DNA from: Arthrobacter sp. StoSoilB19 | GTDB taxonomy: Bacteria > Actinomycetota > Actinomycetes > Actinomycetales > Micrococcaceae | Assembly (NCBI RefSeq): GCF_019977275.1 | Contig: NZ_AP024650.1 | Location: 1,488,001 to 1,552,000 of the forward strand | DNA: 64,000 nt | Reading direction: 5' to 3' | Shown here: one piece after another, positions 1-7,938 of the stretch | Position numbering within the stretch: the first letter of the stretch is position 1 | Layout: every line of letters starts with the position of its first letter | Made by a program: the position numbers and the translations under genes | Notes under the pieces: generated by a model | What the model was told of the DNA's origin: nothing | Seen by the model: only the letters and a program-made list of their open reading frames with translations | The model's database searches: none

Positions 1-1
1 G

Positions 2-403
2 CGCTCCTTCATGGCCTTCCTGGTGGACGCCTACACCGAGGACGAGGCCCCCAACGCCAAGGGCGGCGTGGACGTGCGCACCGTCCTGAAGCTGGACCCG
101 CGCCTGGCCCCGGTCAAGGCCGCCGTGCTGCCGCTGAGCCGCAACGAGGACCTGTCCCCGAAGGCCAAGGACCTCGGCGCGCAGCTGCGGAAGAACTGGA
201 ACATCGACTTCGACGACGCCGGCGCCATCGGCCGCCGCTACCGCCGCCAGGACGAGATCGGCACCCCGTTCTGCATCACCGTGGACTTCGACACGCTGGA
301 GGACCAGGCCGTCACCATCCGCGAGCGGGACACCATGAGCCAGGAGCGGGTCTCCCTGGACAAGGTGGAGGGCTACCTGGCGGCACGGCTGATCGGGGCC
401 TGA
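2..403 (+). CDS. glyS: Glycyl-tRNA synthetase, C-terminal part (5' end outside window)
   Basis: Class II aminoacyl-tRNA synthetase that charges tRNA-Gly in the cytoplasm. Only the last 133 residues are present, reading in frame from base 2 (Arg-Ser-Phe-Met...). They form the alpha/beta anticodon-binding domain. The segments [41 protein letters not shown] and the ending around [11 protein letters not shown] are typical of the homodimeric (eukaryote/archaea-like) GlyRS used by actinobacteria. The frame is open to the window edge, so the gene is cut by the window and not broken. The next gene starts 2 nt after the stop, which suggests co-transcription. Confidence 0.95.
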   Translation, partial: RSFMAFLVDAYTEDEAPNAKGGVDVRTVLKLDPRLAPVKAAVLPLSRNEDLSPKAKDLGAQLRKNWNIDFDDAGAIGRRYRRQDEIGTPFCITVDFDTLEDQAVTIRERDTMSQERVSLDKVEGYLAARLIGA

Positions 404-405
404 GC

Positions 406-1446
406 ATGGCCATCGAATACCGCGAATGGCGGGACGGCGACGACCTGGCGCTCCTGGAAATCTGGGGCGACCCGGACACCGCCCAGGCCCGCCAGTTCCG
501 CGGGGCCCTGGCCGTGTCCTCCAACGGGAGGGACGGCTCCCCGTGGCGCCGCTGCGTCGTGGCCGAGGACGTCATTGACGGCGTGGGCATTCCGGTGGCG
601 GCCGGCGTCGTCTATGAGGCCTCCCTGCACCCGGAACGCCTCTGGTGCTACATCGAGGTGGCCCGCGACCACCGCCGCGCGGGCATCGGGGCGAGCCTCC
701 TGACCATGCTGCGGCGCGAGGCCGAACACGCGCCGTCGGGGGTCACCAGGCTGCGCGCCAAGGTGGAGCCCGGCACCGCGGGGGCGGCCTTTGCCGAGGC
801 GTTTGGGCTGGCACCCATCCAGCGTTCCCGCCTTGTGGTGGTGGAGCCGGGCGCCCTGCGGCTTCCGGTGTTCCCCGCCAAGGACGACGGCGGCGCGGCC
901 AGCGGCGAGAACGCCGGCTCGGACGTGGTGATGGACCTTGCCACCGGCTCCGTGGAGCTGACCGACGTGGTGGGCCGGTACTACACCTCCATCCACGGGT
1001 GGGACTCGCCCGGCGTCCTGTCCCTGGGGCAGGTGCAGAAGCTGTTCCTGGACGAGCTCACCGGGGCCCACGGCGCCATCGTCCTGCGGGCGCAGCCGGA
1101 GTCCGCGTTCGGCTCAGGCGTGGCGCCGACCAAAAAGGGCCGCATCCGTGCCTTCGCGGTGAGCTACGCGGCCCCGGCAGACCCGGACGCCGCACCCCAT
1201 GCTGACGCGGCTGCGGGCTCAGGTTCGGATACGCCCACCGACGTGTTCGTGGGGCACGAGCCTTCGCTGGACGCCAACGATGCCGCGGAGGCGGTCCGGG
1301 ACATGCTTGCCCTGATCGCGTACCAGCACCCGGTCATGCTGGAACTGGACGACTCCATGGCCGCCCTGCGCGCCGCCGTCGAGCCCCTGCTGGAAAGCGG
1401 CAAGGCACGGTTGGCGGGGTCTGAAACCCTGGTGGTCTCGGACTAA
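406..1446 (+). CDS. GNAT-family N-acetyltransferase
   Basis: A 346-residue protein with an acetyl-CoA binding GNAT fold in its first half. Residues 84-105 hold the motif A pattern, VARDHRRAGIGASLL, where RRAGIGA is the pyrophosphate loop, preceded by the beta strand LWCYIEV. Residues about 165-345 are less clear. They contain the stretch LTDVVGRYYTSIHGWD and could be a second, degenerate acetyltransferase half, which would fit the length (about twice a single GNAT). The ATG lies 2 nt after the glyS stop, so it is probably translated from the same mRNA. The substrate cannot be told from the sequence. Confidence 0.8.
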   Translation: MAIEYREWRDGDDLALLEIWGDPDTAQARQFRGALAVSSNGRDGSPWRRCVVAEDVIDGVGIPVAAGVVYEASLHPERLWCYIEVARDHRRAGIGASLLTMLRREAEHAPSGVTRLRAKVEPGTAGAAFAEAFGLAPIQRSRLVVVEPGALRLPVFPAKDDGGAASGENAGSDVVMDLATGSVELTDVVGRYYTSIHGWDSPGVLSLGQVQKLFLDELTGAHGAIVLRAQPESAFGSGVAPTKKGRIRAFAVSYAAPADPDAAPHADAAAGSGSDTPTDVFVGHEPSLDANDAAEAVRDMLALIAYQHPVMLELDDSMAALRAAVEPLLESGKARLAGSETLVVSD

Positions 1447-1515
1447 GGAACTGCCTGCCTGCCCCCAGGCGGCCCCCGTTGGACGCCCACACAGGCCCTC
1501 AACGCTGCGTGCGGG

Positions 1516-2373
1516 TCACTTGGGGGAGCGGGCTGTCCGTTGCGGGGCCTGCCTTCGGCGGGGAGCCCGACGGCGGCCCGCGGCTGCGTCTGCCGCGTCC
1601 AGCAGCTGCCGCTCGGCGTCGGTCGGCGCGCCGCCGCCCAAATGCGCCGGCATCCACCACGCGCCGGATTCCGGTCGGAGGGGAAACCCGGCGATGCACT
1701 GGTCGATCCCTGACTGCAGTGTCCGGCGCAGTGCTTCCGTGGCCGCTTCAACGTCAACGTCAGGCGGATAGACCACCGGTTCGGCCACGTGCACCCGTAC
1801 CGGCGCCCGCCAGCTGCGGCGCAGGGAAAAGCCGTGGCCGCGGGTCAACACCCGGTGGGCGCCCCAGACGGACACCGGAATCACCGGGACGCCGGCCTCC
1901 GCAGCCATCCGGACAGCCCCAGTGCGGCACTCGCGTACGGTAAAACTGCGGCTGACCCCCGCTTCCGGGAACACGGCAAGGTACTCGCCGTCGCGCAGCT
2001 TGGCCACCGCGGCGTCATAGGCGTCCGAACGGTCCGTATATCCCACCACCACGTGGCCGCTGGCGCTGATGGCGGGGCCGGCAAGCCAATGGTCTGCCGC
2101 GCCCTGGTGGACCAGGAACCGCAGCTGGGCACGGGCGTGCCGCCACAGGAGCAGCTCCAGCACGGCAAAATCCAGGTAGCCGAAATGCGTGACGGCGAAC
2201 ACCGCCCCCTTGCCGGGGGCCACCAGCCGCGAGGGCCCCCTGGTGGGTCCCTTTTCGGGCAGGTGTTCCAGGCCGGTTGCGTGGATGTCCAGCCGCAGCG
2301 CCCAGCGCAGGAACTGCCCGGTCCGGACGATCAGCCGGTAGAAGCGGTCGTTGGTTGGTGGACGCCAGGGCAT
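1516..2373 (-). CDS. 1-acylglycerol-3-phosphate O-acyltransferase-like protein (PlsC family)
   Basis: Predicted membrane-associated acyltransferase of 285 residues, of the lysophosphatidate acyltransferase family in phospholipid synthesis. The HX4D catalytic motif is visible as H63-F-G-Y-L-D68, followed by the FPE motif in VFPEAGVSRS (about 134-143) and the hydrophobic block GVPVIPVSVWG. The ATG at 2373 was chosen because the residues upstream are Pro/Ser/Arg-rich and overlap the neighbouring gene. With this start the gene begins 10 nt after the stop of the upstream hydrolase on the same strand, so the two probably form a lipid-related operon. The last 20 residues are Arg/Ala-rich and poorly conserved in type. 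Confidence 0.82.
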   Translation of the reverse strand: MPWRPPTNDRFYRLIVRTGQFLRWALRLDIHATGLEHLPEKGPTRGPSRLVAPGKGAVFAVTHFGYLDFAVLELLLWRHARAQLRFLVHQGAADHWLAGPAISASGHVVVGYTDRSDAYDAAVAKLRDGEYLAVFPEAGVSRSFTVRECRTGAVRMAAEAGVPVIPVSVWGAHRVLTRGHGFSLRRSWRAPVRVHVAEPVVYPPDVDVEAATEALRRTLQSGIDQCIAGFPLRPESGAWWMPAHLGGGAPTDAERQLLDAADAAAGRRRAPRRRQAPQRTARSPK

Positions 2374-2383
2374 GGGAAACTGC

Positions 2384-3181
2384 CTAGAGGGTGACCTGGG
2401 CGGATGAGTCCGGCAGCAGCCGGGTGAAGGCAGGCGACGGCCGGACTGCGGCGCCCGTGCTCTCGGCAAAGGACTTGATGACGAACCCGGTGGCGAGTGT
2501 CTGCCACACCCGGATCTTACGGAGCATGAAGTGCCCCACGCCTTTGAGGGCCACGTACTGCATGCTCGCGGCGTCGGCCGAGGCCCGGCGGGCGAAGGCA
2601 AGGGACTGGGAGGGGCTGGTCATGTGGTCGGTGGTGCCGTGGATGATCAGGACTTTCCTTCCGGCGACACTGGCTGCGGGAGTCTGCGGGCTCAGCCACG
2701 GGGCAAGCGCCACAACGGCCTCAACCTGGGCGTGGTCCGCTGCGCACACGGCTGTCAGGCCGCCCATGGAGTGGCCCAGCAGGAAGACCGGAACGTCGGG
2801 GTGGCGTTCGGAAATCTTCCCCAGCGCCCAGCGGGCATCCTGCAACGGCGACATGTCAGGCCCGTTCCAGCCGCGGACGCTGTTGCGCAGTGACCAGACG
2901 GCCAGCCCGTGTTTCCGGCCGGCGCGGTGCAGGTGCCTGGCGAAGGGGACCATCCTGGCCGGGCTCAGGTGCCGGGCCTCCACCGGATCGCGGCTGTGGG
3001 CCTTGCCGCCGTGCAGGACCAGGACCACGCCCTTGGTGTCGCCGGATGCTTCAAGGACGCTCAGTACAGGCTGGTGGCCGGGAACCACCGGCGCCTGCCC
3101 GGCCTGCACCCCGCCGGCGTCACCTTCGCCTTGAACTCCTGCCCCTTGAACGCCTGGCCCATGCGTACCACGGTTGCCCAT
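2384..3181 (-). CDS. Alpha/beta-fold hydrolase
   Basis: A 265-residue serine hydrolase with an intact catalytic triad: nucleophile elbow GHSMGG (Ser138), Asp185 in HGTTDHMTSP and His217 in GVGHFML. The oxyanion HG motif is in LVLHGGK (about 54-60). It looks like a monoacylglycerol-lipase or esterase type enzyme; the substrate is unknown. ATG at 3181 is preferred over an ATG 30 nt upstream because GGGAGG lies 8 nt before it. Residues 10-28 (GVQGAGVQGEG...) are a short repeat encoded by a 15-bp tandem duplication (3131-3160), probably a dispensable tail. It is the first gene of a pair with the acyltransferase downstream. Confidence 0.82.
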   Translation of the reverse strand: MGNRGTHGPGVQGAGVQGEGDAGGVQAGQAPVVPGHQPVLSVLEASGDTKGVVLVLHGGKAHSRDPVEARHLSPARMVPFARHLHRAGRKHGLAVWSLRNSVRGWNGPDMSPLQDARWALGKISERHPDVPVFLLGHSMGGLTAVCAADHAQVEAVVALAPWLSPQTPAASVAGRKVLIIHGTTDHMTSPSQSLAFARRASADAASMQYVALKGVGHFMLRKIRVWQTLATGFVIKSFAESTGAAVRPSPAFTRLLPDSSAQVTL

Positions 3182-3264
3182 GCCTGGTTCCTCCCCATCC
3201 CGATGGTCCATTTATAAACCCTAAGGCGGCCCACGTAGAGTTCAACCATGAGGTTGTACTGCTG
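3182..3264. promoter_or_regulatory. Divergent promoter region, hydrolase / yibE-yibF
   Basis: Short 83-bp gap between two divergent genes. It contains an AT-rich island (TTTATAAACC around 3210-3219) in otherwise GC-rich DNA, consistent with a -10 region. I cannot assign exact start sites. Confidence 0.35.
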
Positions 3265-4821
3265 ATGGGCGCCGGTCACTCCCATGCTTCCTTGGATCAT
3301 TCGGAGCCGACGCCCCAGGCGATGGCTGCCCGCAGCAAGGCGAACCGTATCCTTGCCGCGGTGCTCATTCCGCTGGCGCTGCTGACCCTGGCCGGGATGG
3401 CCGCATTGTGGCCGTCGGGCAGCAGGGAAGGTGTCTCGCTCGCCAACCCGTACTCCACAGCCCCCGGGGTGACCTTCGATACGGGCACCATCCAGAACGT
3501 GGTGACCGAAAACTGCATGCAGGGCACCAGCCAGCAGGGGACGGGTCAACAGGGCACCAGCCAACAGGGGACAGGTCAACAGGGCACGGGCCAACAGGGC
3601 ACCACACAGCAGCCGCCGGGACAGGGCTCGGACTGCACCTTCGCCTTCACGGAGCCGGACAAGGGCGGCAGCCCGGTGAAGGTGGTCATCAACCCGGATG
3701 TGGCCTCCTCGCACGGGGTCAAGCCCGGGGACCAGATCCGGTACCTGAACCTCTCCAAGGTCCAGGGCGCCACGGGCTCGCAGGGCTCACCGGCCTACAT
3801 CTTCGTGGACTTCGTCCGCACGCTGCCGATTGTCCTGCTCGCCGTGCTCTACGCCGCGGTGGTCATCGCGGTCGCCAGGTGGCGCGGCCTCCGGGCCCTG
3901 ATCGGGCTGGTGGGCGCCTATTTCGTGCTGGCCAACTTCCTGCTTCCAGGCCTGGTGGAAGGCAAACCGCCGCTGCTGCTGGCCCTGGTGGGTTCCACCG
4001 TGATCATGATCGGGGTGCTGTATTTCGCGCACGGATTCTCCGCGCGCACATCCACCGCACTCCTGGGCACCATCTTCGGCCTGGCCATCACCGCGCTGCT
4101 GGCAGCCTGGGCCACCGACGCCGCCAACCTTGCCGGAGTGGGCAGCCACGACGCAGCCACTCTGGTGAACACCTCGGCCAACATCTCCATCTCGGGGGTG
4201 ATCCTTTGCGGACTCATCATCTCCGGCCTGGGTGTCCTCAACGACGTCACCATCACCCAGTCCTCCGCGGTGTGGGAGCTCTACGAACTGGCACCGGCCA
4301 GCAGTGCGCGGAAGCTGTTCACCTCCGCCATGCGGATCGGCCGCGACCACATCGCCTCCACCGTGTACACCATCGCCTTCGCCTACGCCGGCGCCGCACT
4401 GCCCATCCTCATCATCGTCATGCTCTACGACCGGCCGCTGCTGGACACCCTCACCAGCGCCGAACTGTCCGAGGAAGTCATCCGGACCCTTGTGGGATCG
4501 ATCGGACTGGTCCTGGCCATCCCCGTCACCACCCTGATCGCCGTGCTCGTGGTCAAGGCAACCGGCATCAGGGCCGCGGACGCCGCGCCTGCGGTTGCCG
4601 GGTCACGGGACACTGAGGCGCAGGACATTGGGGCGCGGGACATTGCAGCAGGAGACGGAAAGAACGACGGCGGGCACAGCCCCGCGGACGACGTTGCGGA
4701 CACCGGGGCGCTCGCCGCTGCCGCGCTCGAGCAGCGCAGCCGGCGCGCCGCCGTCGAACCCCCGCACGAACAAGTGAACGAACCCGCCACCCGGCGGGGC
4801 CGCCGGGCCGACCGCGGCTGA
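3265..4821 (+). CDS. YibE/F family membrane protein
   Basis: Polytopic membrane protein of 518 residues. Residues about 30-58 form a first transmembrane helix, followed by an extracytoplasmic region of about 130 residues ending in PAYIFVDFVR, then a block of at least seven hydrophobic helices (about 185-430) with the YibE/F features RWRGLRALIGLVGAY and ISGLGVLNDVTITQSSAVWEL. The C-terminal 90 residues are hydrophilic. The family is of uncertain function, and transport has been proposed. The extracytoplasmic loop carries a Gln/Gly/Thr-rich insert made by a 15-bp tandem repeat (3520-3609), and the tail carries another (4606-4650). The start at ATG 3265 gives MGAGHSHASLDH; the reading frame continues upstream but has no plausible coding character there. 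Confidence 0.85.
   Translation: MGAGHSHASLDHSEPTPQAMAARSKANRILAAVLIPLALLTLAGMAALWPSGSREGVSLANPYSTAPGVTFDTGTIQNVVTENCMQGTSQQGTGQQGTSQQGTGQQGTGQQGTTQQPPGQGSDCTFAFTEPDKGGSPVKVVINPDVASSHGVKPGDQIRYLNLSKVQGATGSQGSPAYIFVDFVRTLPIVLLAVLYAAVVIAVARWRGLRALIGLVGAYFVLANFLLPGLVEGKPPLLLALVGSTVIMIGVLYFAHGFSARTSTALLGTIFGLAITALLAAWATDAANLAGVGSHDAATLVNTSANISISGVILCGLIISGLGVLNDVTITQSSAVWELYELAPASSARKLFTSAMRIGRDHIASTVYTIAFAYAGAALPILIIVMLYDRPLLDTLTSAELSEEVIRTLVGSIGLVLAIPVTTLIAVLVVKATGIRAADAAPAVAGSRDTEAQDIGARDIAAGDGKNDGGHSPADDVADTGALAAAALEQRSRRAAVEPPHEQVNEPATRRGRRADRG
3520..3609. repeat. 15-bp coding tandem repeat inside the YibE/F gene
   Basis: Six 15-bp units of the type CAGGGCACCAGCCAA, alternating with CAGGGGACGGGTCAA, so a 30-bp higher-order period is visible in the first four. 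They encode alternating QGTSQ and QGTGQ. A seventh unit is diverged. The period keeps the reading frame. Confidence 0.9.
4606..4650. repeat. 15-bp coding tandem repeat in the YibE/F C-terminal tail
   Basis: Three imperfect 15-bp units (CGGGACACTGAGGCG, CAGGACATTGGGGCG, CGGGACATTGCAGCA), encoding RDTEA, QDIGA and RDIAA in the cytoplasmic tail. Confidence 0.8.
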
Positions 4822-4975
4822 ACAGCCTTACGACGGACGGCCTTTCAGCGGGCTGCTTTGCTGCCGCGTGCTGCTGGGCGTCGGCCAGCCTGGAAATCCG
4901 GTTGCCCAAAACCTGCGACGGGCCACTGGCACTGGCGGGAATGGCCGATTTGCCCGGCTTTGCAACAATGGACAG

Positions 4976-6154
4976 GTGACTGTTGCAGCAACTCCCCCCG
5001 CCCCCAAGCTGGAACTCCCGCCCCTGAAGCTGGGACCCATCACGGTTGACACCCCGGTGATCCTGGCCCCGATGGCCGGCATCACCAACTCCGCCTTCCG
5101 CAGGCTCTGCCGTGAGTACGGCGGCGGCATGTACGTGGCGGAGATGGTCACCTCCCGCGCGCTGGTGGAGCGGACACCCGAATCCCTCCGCATCATCTCG
5201 CATGACGAGGACGAAAAGGTCCGGTCCGTCCAGCTGTACGGCGTGGACCCCGTCACCGTCGGCGCCGCCGTCCGGATGCTGGTGGAGGAAGACAGGGCGG
5301 ACCACATCGACCTCAACTTTGGCTGCCCCGTTCCCAAGGTGACCCGGCGCGGCGGCGGCTCCGCCCTGCCCTGGAAGACCGACCTTTTCACCTCGATCGT
5401 GCAGACCGCCGTCAGGGAAGCCTCCAAAGGCAACGTTCCACTGACCATCAAGATGCGCAAGGGCATCGACGATGACCACCTGACGTACCTCGACGCCGGC
5501 CGCATCGCCCGCGATTCCGGCGTTGCCGCCGTCGCCCTCCACGGGCGCACCGCCGCCCAGTTCTACTCAGGCAAGGCCGACTGGTCCGCCATCGCCCGGC
5601 TCCGTGAGGCCCTGCCCGACATCCCGGTGCTGGGCAACGGCGATATCTGGTCCGCGGAGGACGCCGTCCGGATGGTCCGCGAAACCGGCGTGGACGGCGT
5701 AGTCGTGGGCCGCGGCTGCCAGGGCCGGCCGTGGCTCTTCGGCGACCTGCAGGCCGCTTTCGAAGGCAGCGACGTCCGCCACCGGCCCAACCTGCGGCAG
5801 GTGGCAGAGGGCGTCTACCGCCATGCAGAACTGATGGTGGAAACCTTCGGCGATGAAGGGAAGGCGCTGCGCGAGATCCGCAAGCACATCGCCTGGTACT
5901 TCAAGGGCTACGTGGTGGGCGGGGAACTGCGCACCCGGCTGGCCCTGGTCACCAGCCTGGAGGTACTCCGGGACACCCTGGCCGAGCTGGACCTGGATTC
6001 GCCCTATCCGGGGGTGGACGCCGAGGGCCCGCGCGGCCGCGCCGGCTCACCCAAGAGGCCTGCCCTGCCCAAGGACTGGCTGGACTCCCGGGCCCTGAAC
6101 GATGATCAGTCCCGGGATATTTCCGCCGCAGAACTGGATGTTTCCGGTGGCTGA
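4976..6154 (+). CDS. dusB: tRNA-dihydrouridine synthase (DusB type)
   Basis: FMN enzyme that reduces uridine to dihydrouridine in the D-loop of tRNA with NADPH. The TIM-barrel part shows LAPMAGITNSAFRRLCREYG (30-49), VRSVQLYG (82-89), the catalytic-cysteine motif IDLNFGCPVPKVTRRGGGS (Cys117) and IPVLGNGDIWSAEDA with VVVGRGCQGRPWLF for FMN phosphate binding. The 392-residue length fits the family. GTG at 4976 is chosen because translation from it begins directly at the conserved N-terminal strand; a weak AACAAT box lies 6 nt upstream, so the mRNA may be leaderless. The end overlaps the dgt start. Confidence 0.93.
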   Translation: MTVAATPPAPKLELPPLKLGPITVDTPVILAPMAGITNSAFRRLCREYGGGMYVAEMVTSRALVERTPESLRIISHDEDEKVRSVQLYGVDPVTVGAAVRMLVEEDRADHIDLNFGCPVPKVTRRGGGSALPWKTDLFTSIVQTAVREASKGNVPLTIKMRKGIDDDHLTYLDAGRIARDSGVAAVALHGRTAAQFYSGKADWSAIARLREALPDIPVLGNGDIWSAEDAVRMVRETGVDGVVVGRGCQGRPWLFGDLQAAFEGSDVRHRPNLRQVAEGVYRHAELMVETFGDEGKALREIRKHIAWYFKGYVVGGELRTRLALVTSLEVLRDTLAELDLDSPYPGVDAEGPRGRAGSPKRPALPKDWLDSRALNDDQSRDISAAELDVSGG

Positions 6155-7451
6155 AACACCGACGGCAGGAACCCCCACCGCCGCCCTGGCGCTCCCCGGG
6201 TACGACACGCACGATTCTGCCCGCTGGTTTGAGGAGCCGCCGAAGAGCACCTACCGGTCCGACTTTGAGCGGGACCGCGCCCGGGTGCTGCATTCCTCGG
6301 CCCTGCGCAGGCTGGGCGCCAAAACCCAGGTGGTGGCACCGGACACCGACGACTTTGTCCGCACCCGCCTCACGCACAGCCTGGAAGTGGCGCAGGTAGG
6401 TCGCGAACTGGGCCGTGCCCTGGGCTGCGATCCGGACGTGGTGGACACCGCCTGCCTCAGCCACGACCTGGGCCACCCGCCCTTCGGCCACAACGGCGAA
6501 TCGGCGCTGAACGAGGTGGCCCATGCCATCGGCGGTTTCGAGGGCAACGCCCAGACCCTCCGCCTGCTCACCCGGCTCGAACCCAAGGTGCTCACTGCTG
6601 ACGGCCGGCCTGCCGGACTGAACCTCACCCGCGCCAGCCTTGACGCGGCGTCGAAATACCCGTGGTCCGCGCTGGAAGCGCCGGTGATCCACGGCCAGCG
6701 CACCAGCAAGTTCGGCGCGTACGAGGACGACCTGCCCATCTTCAACTGGATCCGCGAGGGCGCCCCGGAACGCCGGACCTGCCTGGAAGCCCAGGTGATG
6801 GACCTGGCCGACGACATCTCCTACTCAGTGCACGACGTGGAGGACGCGATCGTTGCCGGCCACTTCCAGCTGCGCTGGATGGACAACCCGGACCACCGCG
6901 CCCGGGTGGTGGGGTACGCCAAGCAGTGGTATCTCCCGCACAACGACCCCGCCGCCATCGACGCCGCCCTGGGACGGCTCGAAGCCACCGACGTCTGGGT
7001 CCGTGAGGCGGATGGAAGCCGCAAGTCCATGGCTGCCCTGAAGAACATGACCAGCCAGCTGATCGGCAGGTTCTGCCAGAGCGCCCTGGAAACCACCCGG
7101 GCCGTTTACGGGCCGGAGAACCTCACGCGCTACAACGCCGAACTCATGGTCCCGGACGAGACCGTCATGGAAATCGCGGTGATGAAGGGCCTTGCCACCA
7201 CCTTCGTGATGACCACCGAACACCGGCAGCCCATCTATGAGCGCCAGCGCGAGGTGCTGCACGCCCTGGTGACAGCCCTCAGCGCCACGGGGGACCGGCA
7301 TCTGGAGCCGATGTTCGCGGCGGACTGGCGGGCGGCGGACGACGACGGCGCCCGCCTTCGCGTAATCATCGACCAGGTGGCGTCCCTCACCGACGGGTCC
7401 GCCCTGGCCATGTACGAGCGTTTGGTGGGGAGCCTGCCCTCGCTCTGGTGA
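6147..7451 (+). CDS. dgt: Deoxyguanosinetriphosphate triphosphohydrolase-like HD protein
   Basis: HD-domain phosphohydrolase that removes triphosphate from dNTPs and so controls the nucleotide pool. Seen: RSDFERDRARVLHSSALRRL, then the metal ligands H77 in LTHSLEVAQ, H106-D107 in CLSHDLGHPPFGHNGE, and a later Asp in VMDLADDISYSVHD. It is 434 residues long, close to mycobacterial Dgt. I chose GTG 6147; ATG 6138 is an equally close alternative three codons upstream. Both overlap the dusB stop, implying translational coupling of a tRNA-modification gene with a nucleotide-pool gene. dnaG lies farther downstream, as in many actinobacteria. Confidence 0.9.
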   Translation: MAETPTAGTPTAALALPGYDTHDSARWFEEPPKSTYRSDFERDRARVLHSSALRRLGAKTQVVAPDTDDFVRTRLTHSLEVAQVGRELGRALGCDPDVVDTACLSHDLGHPPFGHNGESALNEVAHAIGGFEGNAQTLRLLTRLEPKVLTADGRPAGLNLTRASLDAASKYPWSALEAPVIHGQRTSKFGAYEDDLPIFNWIREGAPERRTCLEAQVMDLADDISYSVHDVEDAIVAGHFQLRWMDNPDHRARVVGYAKQWYLPHNDPAAIDAALGRLEATDVWVREADGSRKSMAALKNMTSQLIGRFCQSALETTRAVYGPENLTRYNAELMVPDETVMEIAVMKGLATTFVMTTEHRQPIYERQREVLHALVTALSATGDRHLEPMFAADWRAADDDGARLRVIIDQVASLTDGSALAMYERLVGSLPSLW

Positions 7452-7569
7452 ACCGCCCGTGAAGGCCGCCCCTGGACATCGGCCGGATCAACAGCTTCCT
7501 TAAAGGATCTACACAGGAATGAAGCGCACCATGGGAGGAAAGACGGGCCGCTAGGATCGGGAGCAGGTC

Positions 7570-7938
7570 ATGAGTACTCGCAGCAGGGGCAAGCGCCTCG
7601 CCACCGGGATTACCGCGGCCGTGGGCGTTGGCAGTTTCGCCGCTGCCGGCGTGGCGGCGGCTGCCGTCTATGCTGCAACGCCGTCCGTGATAGCCAGGAC
7701 CACCCACACCCAGGACAGCAGCACCCAGGACAAGAGCACCCAGGACAAGAGCACCCAGGACAAGAGCACCCAGGGGAGCACGCCCAAATCCGGTTCTTCC
7801 CGCTCTGACGGCGACGACTACGGAACCCGCAAAGACAACAGCACGCGCCGCTCCAAGAGCTATGGCAATAACGGCAGCACCAGTCCGGTCCAGCCCGGGA
7901 ACGGCGGCACCGTCCATGGCAGGTCCTCGGGGTCCTGA
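7570..7938 (+). CDS. Small secreted or membrane-anchored Ser/Thr-rich protein, unknown
   Basis: A 122-residue protein I do not recognise. Residues 1-9 are basic (MSTRSRGKR), residues 10-36 form one Ala/Gly/Val hydrophobic segment that could be an uncleaved anchor or a signal peptide (possible cleavage after VYAATPS), and the rest is a hydrophilic, Ser/Thr/Gly/Asn-rich tail including STQDK repeated three times. There is no FMN-binding domain, no (S/T)GAT-type flavinylation motif and no cysteine. It is the first gene of the redox operon: its last 23 nt overlap apbE. A TAGGAT box lies 12 nt before the ATG with GGGAG in between, so transcription probably begins here. Confidence 0.7.
   Translation: MSTRSRGKRLATGITAAVGVGSFAAAGVAAAAVYAATPSVIARTTHTQDSSTQDKSTQDKSTQDKSTQGSTPKSGSSRSDGDDYGTRKDNSTRRSKSYGNNGSTSPVQPGNGGTVHGRSSGS
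7705..7774. repeat. 15-bp coding tandem repeat (STQDK)
   Basis: Three identical units AGCACCCAGGACAAG at 7720-7764, flanked by one degenerate unit on each side. Identical third codon positions show a recent expansion. It lies in the exported tail of the small protein at 7570. Confidence 0.9.
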
